From the NCBI RefSeq assembly GCF_002286985.1, contig NZ_NSKC01000003.1:310001-374000 (forward strand): a DNA stretch of 64,000 bases. The letters are read 5' to 3'. The notes under the pieces were generated by a model. It saw only the letters and a program-made list of their open reading frames with translations. It was not told the origin of the DNA and did no database searches. Both the position numbers and the translations under genes were made by a program. Positions 8,559 to 17,710 of this stretch are shown here, piece by piece (the stretch's first letter is position 1; every line of letters starts with the position of its first letter). Origin of the DNA: Halorubrum salipaludis. GTDB lineage: Archaea; Halobacteriota; Halobacteria; Halobacteriales; Haloferacaceae.

Positions 8559-9293
8559 CTACTGATTCGCTGAGCGCGCGTCCAGCGCGACCGGGATCGA
8601 GCGCGCGGCCACGTCGCCCGCGAACGCCTCGCCGTCGGCCTCCAGCTGCTCGAAGGTGTCGTAGTGGATCGGGACGACGAGCTCCGGCTCCATCGCCTCC
8701 GCCAGCTCCGCGGCGGCGTGGCGGTCGGAGACGATCCCCCCGCCGCCGATGTTCGCGAGGAAGATCGAGACGTCGAGCTCCGCGAACCCGTCGAGCGCGT
8801 CTGAGTCGCCGGGCCAGAAGACGGTGCGGTCGCCGAGCCCGAGCAGGAACCCGCAGCCGAGCCCCGGCGGGTGCGTCACCGAGCCGTCCGGCCCGGCGTT
8901 TGGCCCCTCGGGGTCGTTGTGCGCGGCGACCGACCAGACGGCGACCTCGCCGGCGGGGGTCGCCACGTCCACGCGCCCCTCGTCGTCGACGCGGACCACG
9001 TCGTAGTCGTCCGCGAGCGACTCGATCGACTCCACGTCGCGGTCGATCCCGGCGGGGTCGACCGCCTCGTAGATCACGAGCGTCGCGTCCTCGCGCGCGA
9101 CCGACCGGATCCCCTCCGGGTCGTAGTGGTGGTCGTGGGTGACGACCACGAGGTCCCCGTCGCGGGCCCAGTAGTCGTCGAGGACCCCGTACCGCCCCGG
9201 ATCCGTGTAGGCGACGGGGCCGCCCTCCGGCTCCAGTCGCGCCGTCGCGTAGCCGAGCCACTCCACCGAGAAGCCGTCGTAGCGAACCGTCAT
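8559..9293 (-). CDS. MBL-fold metal-dependent hydrolase, UlaG-like
   Basis: A 244-aa metallo-beta-lactamase-fold protein. THDHHYDPEG near residue 52 is the metal-binding HxHxxD-type motif, SVAAHND near residue 121 and FWPGDSDALDG near residue 160 supply further ligands, and VPIHYDTF near residue 208 is the last conserved histidine. It has no signal peptide and should be cytoplasmic. UlaG-like proteins act on lactones, phosphodiesters or nucleotides; the substrate here cannot be stated. It is transcribed alone, convergent with the nucleoside importer. Confidence 0.88.
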   Translation of the reverse strand: MTVRYDGFSVEWLGYATARLEPEGGPVAYTDPGRYGVLDDYWARDGDLVVVTHDHHYDPEGIRSVAREDATLVIYEAVDPAGIDRDVESIESLADDYDVVRVDDEGRVDVATPAGEVAVWSVAAHNDPEGPNAGPDGSVTHPPGLGCGFLLGLGDRTVFWPGDSDALDGFAELDVSIFLANIGGGGIVSDRHAAAELAEAMEPELVVPIHYDTFEQLEADGEAFAGDVAARSIPVALDARSANQ

Positions 9294-9351
9294 ACGCGTG
9301 GCTCCGGTCGGGGGCGCCTTGAGGGTGGCTATCGGGTCCGCGTCGTCTCCT

Positions 9352-9410
9352 CATGCCTCGTCGCCTCCTCCCCACTCCGCTCCGTTGTCTCCCCATGCCT
9401 CGTCGCCTCC
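9352..9410. repeat. Short intergenic direct repeat
   Basis: CATGCCTCGTCGCCTCC occurs at 9352-9368 and again at 9394-9410, inside a pyrimidine-rich stretch between the hydrolase and the ligase; the flanks are similar, giving a unit of about 42 bases. It lies just past the ligase stop codon. No coding function is visible. Confidence 0.7.
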
Positions 9411-9414
9411 CCCA

Positions 9415-11316
9415 TCACTCCGTCCCGTCACCGGCGAGCCGCGCGACGCGCTCCAGCGAGTCGGCGTCGGCGACCGCCTTGTCGTCGCGCACGCCGACGA
9501 ACCGCGGGAACCGGAGGGCGTAGCCGGACGAGTAGGTCGGGGAAGTCTGGATCTCCTCGTACCCGACTTCGAGGACGACTTCGGGCCGGATCGCGATCTC
9601 GGTCCCGTCCTCGCTCACCACGTGGGGCTCCAGGCGCTCGGTGAGGTCGGCGAGCTCCTCGTCGGTGAGCCCGGTCGCGACCTTGCCGATCGTGGCGAAC
9701 TCGTCGCCGTCGCCGCCGGTCCGCACGCCGAGCAGGAACGTCCCGAACAGCTCCGCGCGGCGCCCCTCGCCCCACTCCGCGCCGACGACGACGGCGTCGA
9801 GCGTCTCCACGTCGGGCTTGCGCTTGAGCCAGTCCCGGCCCCGGTCGCCCGGGGTGTAGGCGGCCGCGGGGTTCTTCAGCATCACGCCCTCATGGCCCGC
9901 GTCGAGCGCGGCCGCCTCCGCCGCCTCGATCGCCGCGGGGTCGTCCGCGTACTCGACGCTCGCGGCCGCGTCCGGCAGGACCTCGACGAGCCGCTCGTGA
10001 CGGGCGCGGAGCGGCTCGTCGAGCAGGTCCGCGCCGTCCGCGTGGAGGCAGTCGAAGGCGTGGAGCCGCAGTCCGACCTCCTCGCGCATCCGGTCCACGT
10101 CGTGTTTCCGCCGGAAGCGACGCAGCACCTCCTGGAACGGGAGGGGGTCGCCGTCGTCGTCGACCGCGACGACCTCGCCGTCGAGGATGACCGGGACCGA
10201 GACGCGGGATTCGACGTACTCGACGACCTCCGGGAGCGCGTCGGTCACGTCGTCCATGTTGCGCGAGTAGATCCGCGGGCCGAGTCTGGCGTCGTCGCTC
10301 TCGGTGTCGCCCTCGCCGTCACAGCTCTCGCTGCCGCCACCCTCGCCGCCGTCGCCGCCCGACGCCGGCACGTAGTGGACCTGCACCCGCGCCCCGTCGA
10401 ACTTGGTCTCGACGGCGACCTCGCCGAACGCCTCGACCGCGTCGGTCGCCGTCCCGGCCTGCGCGAGCATCGCCTGCACCGGCCGCCCCACTTCCAGCCC
10501 CTCGGCGCGCAGTCCGGCGAGCCCCTCGTCGCGGGCGAGGGCCGCGACGCGGCCGTAGTCGTTTGTCACCTGCAGCGCGCGCTCGACCGCCGCGACCGCC
10601 TCGTCGCCGGCGCGGAGGGTCGGGTCCTCGCCGTCGCTGTCGTCGGCGTCGACCTCCTTATCGTCGCCATCGCCACTGTCCGCGAGGAAGGCCTCCGCGA
10701 TCGCGTCGCGGACGGCTCCTTCGCCGACACCGAGCCGCATCTCGCCGAGCACGAGCCGGGCGAGGAGCTTCGCCTCGGCCGGGTCGCATCGGTTGAACAA
10801 CCCGAACAGCGCGTCGCGCTTTCGGGACTCGCTGCCGTCGCCGGCGGCGGCCGCCAGCTCGCGCAGCTCCGCGTCGACCGCCGGGACGGTGAGCCGGTCG
10901 CGGCCCTCGCCGAAGGCCGCGAGGCCGCGCTGGCCGCCGAACTCGAAGCCGGCGGCGACCGCGCCGATCTCGCCCGCCTCGGCCAGCCGCTCCTCCACGT
11001 CGTCGGCCGTCACGTTCGGGCCGGCAGCGCGGGCGATCGCCTCGCGACAGAGGGCGGGCCCCACGTCGAGCGTCCGGGTGTCGTGGGCGGGGAAGACGCG
11101 CCCGAGCAGGAACCGGGTGACCGTCACGAGATCGTCGCCCTCGGCGTCTCTGCCGTCGTTCTCTCCGTCTCCGTGGCCGCCCTCGGCGTCTCCGTCGCCG
11201 TCCCCGGCGTCCCCTCCGGCCGCCGCGAGCAGGTCGGCGACGAGCAGGGTCGTCTCGATGTCGGCCGGCTCGGCGGCCAGCCCCTCCGCCCGGTCGGCGA
11301 GCGCTGCGAACTCCAT
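9415..11316 (-). CDS. ligA: ATP-dependent DNA ligase
   Basis: Joins nicks in DNA during replication and repair through an enzyme-adenylate, 633 aa. The N-terminal DNA-binding domain is followed by the adenylation motif ETKFDGAR, whose lysine takes AMP. Later motifs are LDGEVVAVDD, EGVMLKNPAAAYTPGDRGRDWLKRKP and the C-terminal OB-fold end. The open frame extends to 11625, but the conserved start is MEFAALADRAEG at 11316; the upstream part is shadowed by the divergent gshA promoter and is low-complexity. Two acidic inserts make it somewhat longer than usual (about residues 45-75 and around the Gly/Ser/Asp loop after the active lysine). Euryarchaeal-type ligase; single gene. Confidence 0.93.
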   Translation of the reverse strand: MEFAALADRAEGLAAEPADIETTLLVADLLAAAGGDAGDGDGDAEGGHGDGENDGRDAEGDDLVTVTRFLLGRVFPAHDTRTLDVGPALCREAIARAAGPNVTADDVEERLAEAGEIGAVAAGFEFGGQRGLAAFGEGRDRLTVPAVDAELRELAAAAGDGSESRKRDALFGLFNRCDPAEAKLLARLVLGEMRLGVGEGAVRDAIAEAFLADSGDGDDKEVDADDSDGEDPTLRAGDEAVAAVERALQVTNDYGRVAALARDEGLAGLRAEGLEVGRPVQAMLAQAGTATDAVEAFGEVAVETKFDGARVQVHYVPASGGDGGEGGGSESCDGEGDTESDDARLGPRIYSRNMDDVTDALPEVVEYVESRVSVPVILDGEVVAVDDDGDPLPFQEVLRRFRRKHDVDRMREEVGLRLHAFDCLHADGADLLDEPLRARHERLVEVLPDAAASVEYADDPAAIEAAEAAALDAGHEGVMLKNPAAAYTPGDRGRDWLKRKPDVETLDAVVVGAEWGEGRRAELFGTFLLGVRTGGDGDEFATIGKVATGLTDEELADLTERLEPHVVSEDGTEIAIRPEVVLEVGYEEIQTSPTYSSGYALRFPRFVGVRDDKAVADADSLERVARLAGDGTE

Positions 11317-11494
11317 GCGCGGAGTCGGCGATCGCTCGGCAAAAGCGCCGCGATACGGGGCTGTCCCGGGCCGGTTCCGAGCCGCTCCCGCGTCGGTCTC
11401 TGCCCGGAACCGGCCCGGGAGGCCGCGTGCCGACCGCTCCCACGCCGTCGATCGGCCGCAGACCTTTTTGCCGGGGGCGGTCGTCGACCGTTCC

Positions 11495-13054
11495 ATGAGC
11501 ACCGAGTCCGCCCTCGCCGACGGGGTCCGCGAGGCGCTCGCGGTCGACCCCGACGAGTTCGCCGCCCGCGCGGAGGAGGAGGCGGAAATCGTCAAGCAGG
11601 CGCTCCGAGACGGCGCCTTCGACAACCACCAGTCGATCGTCGGCTTCGAGTACGAGTTCTACGCGGTCGCCGACGGGCGGTGGAGCGAGGAGTCGCGGGC
11701 GGGCGAGTACGCCCTGATGCGAGTCCCCCGACGGCTGCTGGAGCTGATGGGGTTCGAGAAGGAGCTCGGGCTCCACAACGCCGAGATGTCGACGAGCCCG
11801 CAGCCGCTCTCCGACCACGGGCTCCGGGCGCAGCTCGCGGAGGTCCGGGCGCGGCTCGAGGCCGCGGAGAACACCGCCGGCGTCGAGGGGATGCGGCTCG
11901 TCTCCGACGGCCTCTGGACCATCCCGCCCGCGGGCGAGGCGGCCCGCGAGTACCTCACCGACAGCGTCGACGTCGACGGGATCACCGTCGCCGTCAACAT
12001 GAGCGACGCGGTGCGGTACCACGCGATGGCGAACGCGGGCGCCGACGAGAAGCGCGGGACGGTCGTCGAGGCGCCGGGGGTGTCGCTGTCGGCGGACACG
12101 GTGATGCCCGAGAGCCTCATCACCTCGATACAGCCGCACTACCAGGTCGCGCAGGCCCAGACCCTGCCGCGGCACTTCCGGTACGCGCTCCGGATCGCGG
12201 GCCCCCTGCTCGCGTTAGGGGTCAACTCCCCCTTCTTCCCCCCGGACCTGTACGAGGACGACTGGGACGGCGAGCGCGTCCTCGCGGAGGGCGCGACGGA
12301 AAACCGGATTCACGTGTTCGAGTCGGTGCTCAACGCCCGCACCGACAGGGGGAAGGTGCGGTTCCCGCGGGACGTTCACGACCTCGAGACCGCGGTCGAC
12401 CGGATCGTCGCCGACGAGACGCTGATCCCGATGCCGGAGCCCGACGGCACCGACCGGTTCGACGACGAGTTCGCGACGTTCCGGACGAAACACGGCAGCT
12501 ACTGGCGGTGGGTCCGCCCCGTCTTCGAGGGGGCGAGCCGGTCGAGCGCCAACGCCCGGATCGAGTTCCGGCCGATCCCCGGACAGCCCACCGTCCGTGA
12601 CTCGATCGCGTTTCAGGGGGCGTTCGCCGGACTGATGCAGGCGCTCCCCCAGCGCGAACACCCCGTCATCGGCCTCGACTGGGAGACCGCCCGCGACAAC
12701 TTCTACGCCGCGGTCGCCGACGGGCTCGACGCGGAGATCGAGTGGATCGGCCTCGACGGCGAACACACCACCGATACCGACGCGCTGTACGCGGACCTCC
12801 TCGATCACGCCGAGGCGGGCCTCCGGACCGCGGGCTGTCCCGAGGAGGAGGCCGCTGCGTGGCTCGCCCCGCTCCGGTGGCGGGTGGCGAACCGGACGAC
12901 GCCGGCCAGCTGGAAGCGCGAGCGGGTCCGCGAGCGCCTCGGCGACGGCGACGACTTCGAGACCGCCGTCCACGACACCCAGCGCGAGTACATCGACCGG
13001 CAGGCAGAGACGCTGATCGAGGGCGGCTTCTCGGCGTGGACGACCGACGACTGA
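11495..13054 (+). CDS. gshA: Glutamate-cysteine ligase (gamma-glutamylcysteine synthetase)
   Basis: Makes gamma-glutamylcysteine, the major low-molecular-weight thiol of haloarchaea, which lack glutathione. The protein is 519 aa and belongs to the GCS2-like family; FEYEFYAVADG near residue 50 carries the conserved acidic metal ligands, and SSANARIEFRPIPGQPTVRD near residue 350 is the family's C-terminal signature. The start at 11495 was chosen because conservation begins at MSTESALADG and CTTTTT-like AT-rich DNA lies about 30 bases upstream. The frame is open much further upstream only because it overlaps the ligase gene on the other strand. Confidence 0.88.
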   Translation: MSTESALADGVREALAVDPDEFAARAEEEAEIVKQALRDGAFDNHQSIVGFEYEFYAVADGRWSEESRAGEYALMRVPRRLLELMGFEKELGLHNAEMSTSPQPLSDHGLRAQLAEVRARLEAAENTAGVEGMRLVSDGLWTIPPAGEAAREYLTDSVDVDGITVAVNMSDAVRYHAMANAGADEKRGTVVEAPGVSLSADTVMPESLITSIQPHYQVAQAQTLPRHFRYALRIAGPLLALGVNSPFFPPDLYEDDWDGERVLAEGATENRIHVFESVLNARTDRGKVRFPRDVHDLETAVDRIVADETLIPMPEPDGTDRFDDEFATFRTKHGSYWRWVRPVFEGASRSSANARIEFRPIPGQPTVRDSIAFQGAFAGLMQALPQREHPVIGLDWETARDNFYAAVADGLDAEIEWIGLDGEHTTDTDALYADLLDHAEAGLRTAGCPEEEAAAWLAPLRWRVANRTTPASWKRERVRERLGDGDDFETAVHDTQREYIDRQAETLIEGGFSAWTTDD

Positions 13055-13212
13055 CCTCCGAATCGAGTCGGTGCGACGGGAATCGACCCGCACGGCCGGA
13101 ACAACCGGCAATCGGTTCCGGATTCCAGCACGGACGCTTTGGACCCGATGGACGGTCCGTTCGCGGCTCGCACAAACAGATCGCTCACAGCGGGCCTGAG
13201 CCGCCCGCTTCG

Positions 13213-13235
13213 AGTGTGATACTACTCATCACACT
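13213..13235. promoter_or_regulatory. Inverted repeat upstream of the sulfonate-type ABC operon
   Basis: AGTGTGAT (13213-13220) and ATCACACT (13228-13235) are perfect 8-base arms around 7 bases. The site lies 93 bases before the ATG at 13328 in a 273-base gap that is otherwise empty. It may be a regulator site, or a transcription end for gshA (AT-rich acaaattaataact follows). A TATA-like CTTATG at about 13294-13300 is suitably placed for the next gene. Confidence 0.5.
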
Positions 13236-13327
13236 GACAAATTAATAACTCAGGAACATCATAGGTGCGGCTGAATATTCTCGATAGCCATATCTCCTTA
13301 TGAGTAGGGCCGGTACGAGGTGGTACG

Positions 13328-14311
13328 ATGGAGCGAAGACAGTTCCTCAGCGGAACCGGCGCGGCGATCGGCGGCTCGCTGCTCGCCGGCTGCGTCGGTG
13401 GGGGAAGCAGTCGGACGGTGACGGTCGATTACGCCTACTACAACCCGGTCAGCCTCGTGTTACGCGAGAAGGGGTGGATGGCGGAGGCGTTCGCCGACAC
13501 CGACGCGGAGATCGAGTGGGTGTTGAGCCTCGGCAGCAACCAGGCCAACGAGTACTCGCAGAGCGGCGAGGCGGAGGTCGCCTCCACCGCCGGGATCGCG
13601 GCGCTGATGGCCCGGTCGAACGGCGTCCCGATCACGACGCCGTACATCTACTCCGAGCCCGAGTGGACCGCGCTCGTCACCTTCGAGGAGAGCGGCATCG
13701 AGACGGTCGCCGACCTGGAGGGCAAGCGGGTCGCCGCGACGCGGGGCACGGACCCGTACTTCTTCCTCCTGCAGGCGCTCGACGACGCCGGGCTGAGCGA
13801 GGACGACGTGGAGGTCGTCCACTTGCAACACCCGGAGGGGCAGTCCTCGCTGGTGCAGGGCGACGTGGACGCGTGGGCGGGGCTCGACCCGCACATGGCC
13901 GAACTGGAGCTGGAACACGACGGCGCGGAGCTGTTCTTCCGCGAGCCCGCGTACAACACGTACGGCTTCCTGAACTTCCTCGACGGGTTCCTCGCGGACC
14001 ACCCGGAGGACGCCCGACGCGTGATCGACGCCTACGAGCGCGGCCGCGAGTGGGCGACCGACAACCCCGAGGAGACCGCGTCGATCCTCGCGAGCGAGTC
14101 GGACATGTCCCAGCCGGTCGCGGAGCGAGTGTTCACCCAGCGGAACGACCTCTCGGGGCCGGTCCCGGGCGACGCCCACCGTGACCTGCTGTCAGACCTC
14201 GCGCCGATCCTCGAACGCGAGGGGCTCGTGAACGAGGGCGCCGACCCCGCGGGGAGCATCGGCGACCTGCTCGACTCGGAGTTCGCGGCCGGCGCCGCGG
14301 GAGGCGAGTGA
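13328..14311 (+). CDS. ABC transporter substrate-binding lipoprotein, SsuA/TauA/NrtA type
   Basis: A 327-aa receptor for a small anion importer. The N-terminus has RRQFLSGTGAA (Tat-type) and the lipobox LLAGC at residues 19-23. The NMT1/SsuA-like body includes TAGIAALMARSNGVPI, VADLEGKRVAATRGTDPYFFLLQALDDAGL and DVDAWAGLDPHMA, typical of aliphatic-sulfonate, taurine and nitrate binding proteins. The ligand is not decided by sequence; sulfonate is the usual annotation. The stop is 1 base before the permease ATG. Confidence 0.88.
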   Translation: MERRQFLSGTGAAIGGSLLAGCVGGGSSRTVTVDYAYYNPVSLVLREKGWMAEAFADTDAEIEWVLSLGSNQANEYSQSGEAEVASTAGIAALMARSNGVPITTPYIYSEPEWTALVTFEESGIETVADLEGKRVAATRGTDPYFFLLQALDDAGLSEDDVEVVHLQHPEGQSSLVQGDVDAWAGLDPHMAELELEHDGAELFFREPAYNTYGFLNFLDGFLADHPEDARRVIDAYERGREWATDNPEETASILASESDMSQPVAERVFTQRNDLSGPVPGDAHRDLLSDLAPILEREGLVNEGADPAGSIGDLLDSEFAAGAAGGE

Positions 14312-14312
14312 G

Positions 14313-15122
14313 ATGGCGACCACGCGGGAGACGGAGACCGGCGAGGGCGGGCTCGACCTCGCCGGGGCGTTCCCGGACCCCGACCGGTTCCGGTGGCTGC
14401 TTGGGCTCGTCGTGCCGGCGCTCCTCGTCGTCGTCTGGCACCTGCTGGTCGTGACGGGCGTGTTCGCGGCCCACCAGCTCCCGGAGCCGCTCCGCGTGGT
14501 CGAGACGCTGTACGGGATGGCGGCGACGGGCGAGCTGTGGGGACACGTCGCCATCACGCTCCAGCGCGTGTTCTTCGGCGTCGTCCTCGGCGTGAGCGTC
14601 GGAATCGTCTTCGGGACGGTCACGGGGCTGTACGGGCTCGCGAACGACCTGCTCGACCCGCTCTTACAGAGCCTCAAGAACATCCCCTCGCTGGCGTGGG
14701 TACCGCTGTTCCTGCTGTGGTTCGGGATCGGCGAGGGCGCGAAGGTGCTGCTCATCGCCGTCGGGGCGTTCTTCCCCGTCTACCTCAACCTCTCGACGGG
14801 GATCGGCAACGTGAGCGAGGACCTCCTGGAGGTCGCCGAGGTGTACGACCTCGGTCGGTTCGAGTCGCTCCGACGGGTCGTGTTCCCGGCCGCGGTGCCG
14901 AGCCTGCTCGTCGGGATCCGCGGCGGCGTCGGCCTGGCGTGGATGTTCGTCGTCGCCGCGGAGCTGATCGCGGCGGGTCAGGGGATCGGCTTCCTGATGA
15001 GCGACGGGCGGGTGCTCGCCCGGCCGGACATCATCGTGGGATCGATCCTGCTTTTCGCCTTCTTCGGGAACCTCTCGGATCTCGCGGTCAAGGGGGTGAA
15101 ACAGCGTGTCGTCGACTGGTGA
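14313..15122 (+). CDS. ABC transporter permease, SsuC/TauC type
   Basis: A 269-aa membrane subunit with six predicted helices. The cytoplasmic coupling motif appears as DLGRFESLRRVVFPAAVPSLLVGIRGGVGLAW, at about residues 180-211, matching the EAA loop of BPD_transp_1 permeases. Its 3' end overlaps the ATPase start by 17 bases, so the three genes form one unit. Confidence 0.92.
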   Translation: MATTRETETGEGGLDLAGAFPDPDRFRWLLGLVVPALLVVVWHLLVVTGVFAAHQLPEPLRVVETLYGMAATGELWGHVAITLQRVFFGVVLGVSVGIVFGTVTGLYGLANDLLDPLLQSLKNIPSLAWVPLFLLWFGIGEGAKVLLIAVGAFFPVYLNLSTGIGNVSEDLLEVAEVYDLGRFESLRRVVFPAAVPSLLVGIRGGVGLAWMFVVAAELIAAGQGIGFLMSDGRVLARPDIIVGSILLFAFFGNLSDLAVKGVKQRVVDW

Positions 15123-15933
15123 GGACGTGACCGACACGAGTTCCCCGGCGGACGATTCGCCGGAGTCGACGGGCGACTCCCCGGAATCGACGGACGACCC
15201 GGCCCTCGCCGTCCGCGGGCTCACGAAGCGGTACGGCGACACCGTCGCGCTCGAGGAGGTCGACCTCGCGGTCGACGACGGCGAGTTCGTGGCGGTCGTC
15301 GGCCCCTCCGGCTGCGGGAAGTCGACGCTGCTGCGCGTGCTCACCGGGTTAGAGGAGCGGTTCGAGGGACGCGCCGCCGTCGACGGGGTCGACGTGCGCG
15401 ACGGCGGCAGCGACGGGGTCGGCATGGTGTTCCAAGAGCCCCGCCTGCTCGCGTGGGCCGACGTGCGCGAGAACGTCGCGATCGGACTTCCGGGCGGCGT
15501 GGACCGCGACGACCCCGCCGCGCACGACCGCGTCGACGACCTGATCGAGACGGTCGGGCTCGACGGGTTCGCCGGGCACCGCCCCGGCGAGCTCTCGGGC
15601 GGGATGGCCCAGCGCGTCTCGCTGGCGCGCGGGCTCGCCTACGAGCCGGAGGTGCTGCTGTTGGACGAGCCGTTCTCCGCGCTCGACCAGCTGACGAAGT
15701 ACGAACAGCAGGACAACCTCCTCGACGTGTGGCGCGAGCGCGGGGCGACGGTCGCCCTCGTCACACACGACGTGGAGGAGGCGGCGTACCTCGCGGACCG
15801 CGTCGTCGTGCTCGGCGGGCAGCCGGGAACGGTCGAGGCCGTCGTCAACGTCGAGGCGGACCGCCCGCGCGAGCGGACCGACAAGGCGCTGCTCGCGGCC
15901 CGCCGTGAGATCACGGACGCGCTCGGGGTCTGA
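15106..15933 (+). CDS. ABC transporter ATP-binding protein, SsuB/TauB type
   Basis: A 275-aa ATPase energising the same importer. Walker A is GPSGCGKST, the signature is LSGGMAQRVSLARGLA, Walker B is VLLLDEPFSALD, and the switch is THDVEEA. The GTG at 15106 is the first start in frame; a GTG at 15127 is the alternative. Residues 1-30 are an acidic Ser/Thr/Asp-rich lead before the ABC core. Confidence 0.92.
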   Translation: MSSTGEDVTDTSSPADDSPESTGDSPESTDDPALAVRGLTKRYGDTVALEEVDLAVDDGEFVAVVGPSGCGKSTLLRVLTGLEERFEGRAAVDGVDVRDGGSDGVGMVFQEPRLLAWADVRENVAIGLPGGVDRDDPAAHDRVDDLIETVGLDGFAGHRPGELSGGMAQRVSLARGLAYEPEVLLLDEPFSALDQLTKYEQQDNLLDVWRERGATVALVTHDVEEAAYLADRVVVLGGQPGTVEAVVNVEADRPRERTDKALLAARREITDALGV

Positions 15934-16242
15934 GTCCGGACCGGACCGATCGGCCCCTGTTTTCGGGACCCGGCCGCCCCGCGTTCGTCCCGGTTGCGAC
16001 GCGCGCCGATCGCGCGCCAGCTTCGTACGGAACGAAACGAACGTCGATTCGGCTTATGAACCCGGTTCCGAAACCACAGCACCCCGATCGTCTCGGTGTG
16101 TGTATAATGTGTATAAGGGCATCTGATCTCGTTGGTGTCGTGCGATTTTCGGGATCGACGCTCGAACCGCGGACCCCGATCTGACGGGCCGTTTTTGCGA
16201 TCGGCACAAGTGTTAAGTTCTCGACCGTGTTTTCGTCAGTCG
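15934..16242. other. Gene-free region before the branched-chain amino-acid operon
   Basis: No coding frame is convincing. TATA-like sequences are present: gtgtataatgtgtataagg near 16102-16120, and tgttaag at 16211-16217, about 30 bases before the ATG at 16243 and therefore the better candidate for a leaderless start. Confidence 0.5.
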
Positions 16243-17464
16243 ATGACAGACATCACGGAGGCTTCGTCGGACACCCCGGCGGATCGAGTTCTTCCAGGGC
16301 ACGATAGCTTCTAACGTCGAAATCGGTCCTGTCAGGATCTTCGACACGACCCTGCGAGACGGAGAACAGTCACCACGTACTTCGTTCAGCTACGACGAGA
16401 AACGCCGCATAGCGGCGACGCTGGACGACATGAACACCCACGTCATCGAGGCTGGGTTCCCGGTGAACTCGGACGCGGAGTTCGAGGCCGTAAGCGACAT
16501 CGCCGCCGCGACGGACACCACCGTCTGCGGGCTGGCGCGGGTCGTCGAGGGCGACATCGACGCCGCGATCGACTCCGGCGTCGAGATGGTCCACGTGTTC
16601 GTCTCCACCAGCGACGTACAGCTGGAGGACTCGATGCACGCGACCCGGCAGGAGGCGAAACAGCGCGCCGTCGACGCCGTCGAGCAGGTGAAAGACGCCG
16701 GCGTCGAGTGCATGTTCTCGCCGATGGACGCGACGCGGACCGACCCCGACTACCTGCGGGAGATCGTCGAGGCGGTCAGCGACGCGGGCACCGACTGGAT
16801 CAACATCCCGGACACGTGCGGCGTGGCGATGCCGACCAGCTTCGGGAAGACGGTGAAGGCGGTCGTCGAGGCGACGGACGCCCGGGTCGACGTGCACACC
16901 CACGACGACTTCGGGATGGCCGCGGCGAACGCGGTCACCGGGTTCGAGAACGGGGCGGAGCAGGCGCAGGTGTCGGTCAACGGGATCGGCGAGCGCGCCG
17001 GCAACGCCGCCTATGAGGAGGTCGTGATGGCGGTCGAATCGGTGTACGGCGTCGACACCGGCATCGACACGACCCAGATCACCAAGCTGGCCCGGATCGT
17101 CGAGGAGGCCTCGGACATCCCCGTGCCGGCGAACAAGCCCGTCACCGGGCGGAACGCGTTCGCCCACGAGTCGGGCATCCACGCGGCGGGCGTCATCGAG
17201 AACGCCGACACGTTCGAGACCGGCGTGATGACCCCCGAGATGGTCGGCGCCGAACGCGAGTTCGTCTTGGGCAAACACACCGGTACCCACAGCGTGCGCA
17301 AGCACCTGGTGGAGGCCGGCTTCGACCCGAGCGACAGCGAGGTCCGGCGCATCACCAAGCGCGTCAAGGAGTACGGCTCCGGCAAGCGCCAGGTGACCGC
17401 CGGCGACGTCGAGCGGTTCGCCGAGGAGGCGGACGTCGACCGCGAGGAGGAGGTCCGGGTCTGA
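16243..17464 (+). pseudogene. (R)-citramalate / 2-isopropylmalate synthase with an N-terminal frameshift
   Basis: First enzyme of the isoleucine (citramalate) or leucine branch, HMGL-like family without the LeuA regulatory domain. The ATG at 16243 starts a plausible N-terminus (MTDITEASSDTPADR) but runs to a stop at 16312-16314. The rest of the enzyme (EFFQGT, then FDTTLRDGEQSP with catalytic Arg and metal Asp, then HVIEAGFP, HTHDDFGMA, NGIGERAGNA, FAHESGIHAAG) lies one frame over from about 16286 to 17464. That second frame has no ATG, GTG or TTG before 16430, which falls after the catalytic motif. The join can be explained by loss of 5 bases at 16280-16290 (one GATCG or CGAGT unit); restoring them gives about 408 aa, the normal length. 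Alternatives: a sequencing error, recoding, or a truly inactive allele with another synthase elsewhere. Confidence 0.8.
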
Positions 17465-17495
17465 TGGCCGCCTCCCTGCGCGGGGAGCCCGCCGA

Positions 17496-17514
17496 GCGAC
17501 CGCCGTGCGGTCGC
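17496..17514. terminator. Hairpin after the synthase gene
   Basis: GCGACCGC and GCGGTCGC pair around CGT, 32 bases after the stop at 17464. It is a strong short hairpin without a following T-run, so a terminator role is only possible. Confidence 0.3.
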
Positions 17515-17604
17515 GCGGGCGGAAGCGATCGCCCGGACCGGTCGGTTCGCCCGACCGGATCCGCGCTCTGGAACCGGCCGTCCGGTTCCGCTCCCCGACA
17601 GGGA

Positions 17605-17610
17605 TTTATA
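17605..17610 (+). promoter_or_regulatory. TATA box for the ilvB leader transcript
   Basis: TTTATA at 17605-17610, followed by CCCC, lies 26-31 bases before the ATG of the leader ORF at 17636. It would start transcription at or just before that ATG. The eight bases TATACCCC (17607-17614) recur in inverted form as GGGGTATA at 17702-17709, which suggests a shared regulator site as well. Confidence 0.55.
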
Positions 17611-17635
17611 CCCCGACCGCGTTGGTGGAGGCGAG

Positions 17636-17710
17636 ATGCGACGGCACGCCGCGATCCCGACGACAGCCGAGGTCGCCGGAGCCGTCGCGCCGATCATTGT
17701 AGGGGTATAA
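17636..17710 (+). CDS. Candidate leader peptide of the ilvB operon (24 aa)
   Basis: A 24-codon ORF whose ATG follows a TATA box at leaderless distance and also a GGAGG at 17627-17631, four bases before the ATG. Seven of 24 residues are Ile or Val, clustered at the end as PIIVGV just before the TAA at 17708-17710. The final codons use ATT and GTA (twice), which are scarce in this GC-rich genome. The last four codons run into an inverted repeat (17698-17719) upstream of ilvB, which starts 139 bases later. The layout resembles a bacterial attenuation leader for branched-chain amino acids. It may still be coincidence: Ala and Val are common in random GC-rich frames. Confidence 0.45.
   Translation: MRRHAAIPTTAEVAGAVAPIIVGV

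Noticed and set aside
9298-12600. A plus-strand open frame of about 1100 codons opposite the ligase and through gshA
   Set aside because: It is the antisense shadow of two well-supported genes in GC-rich DNA, is rich in Arg, Val and Asp without motifs, and crosses genes of both strands.
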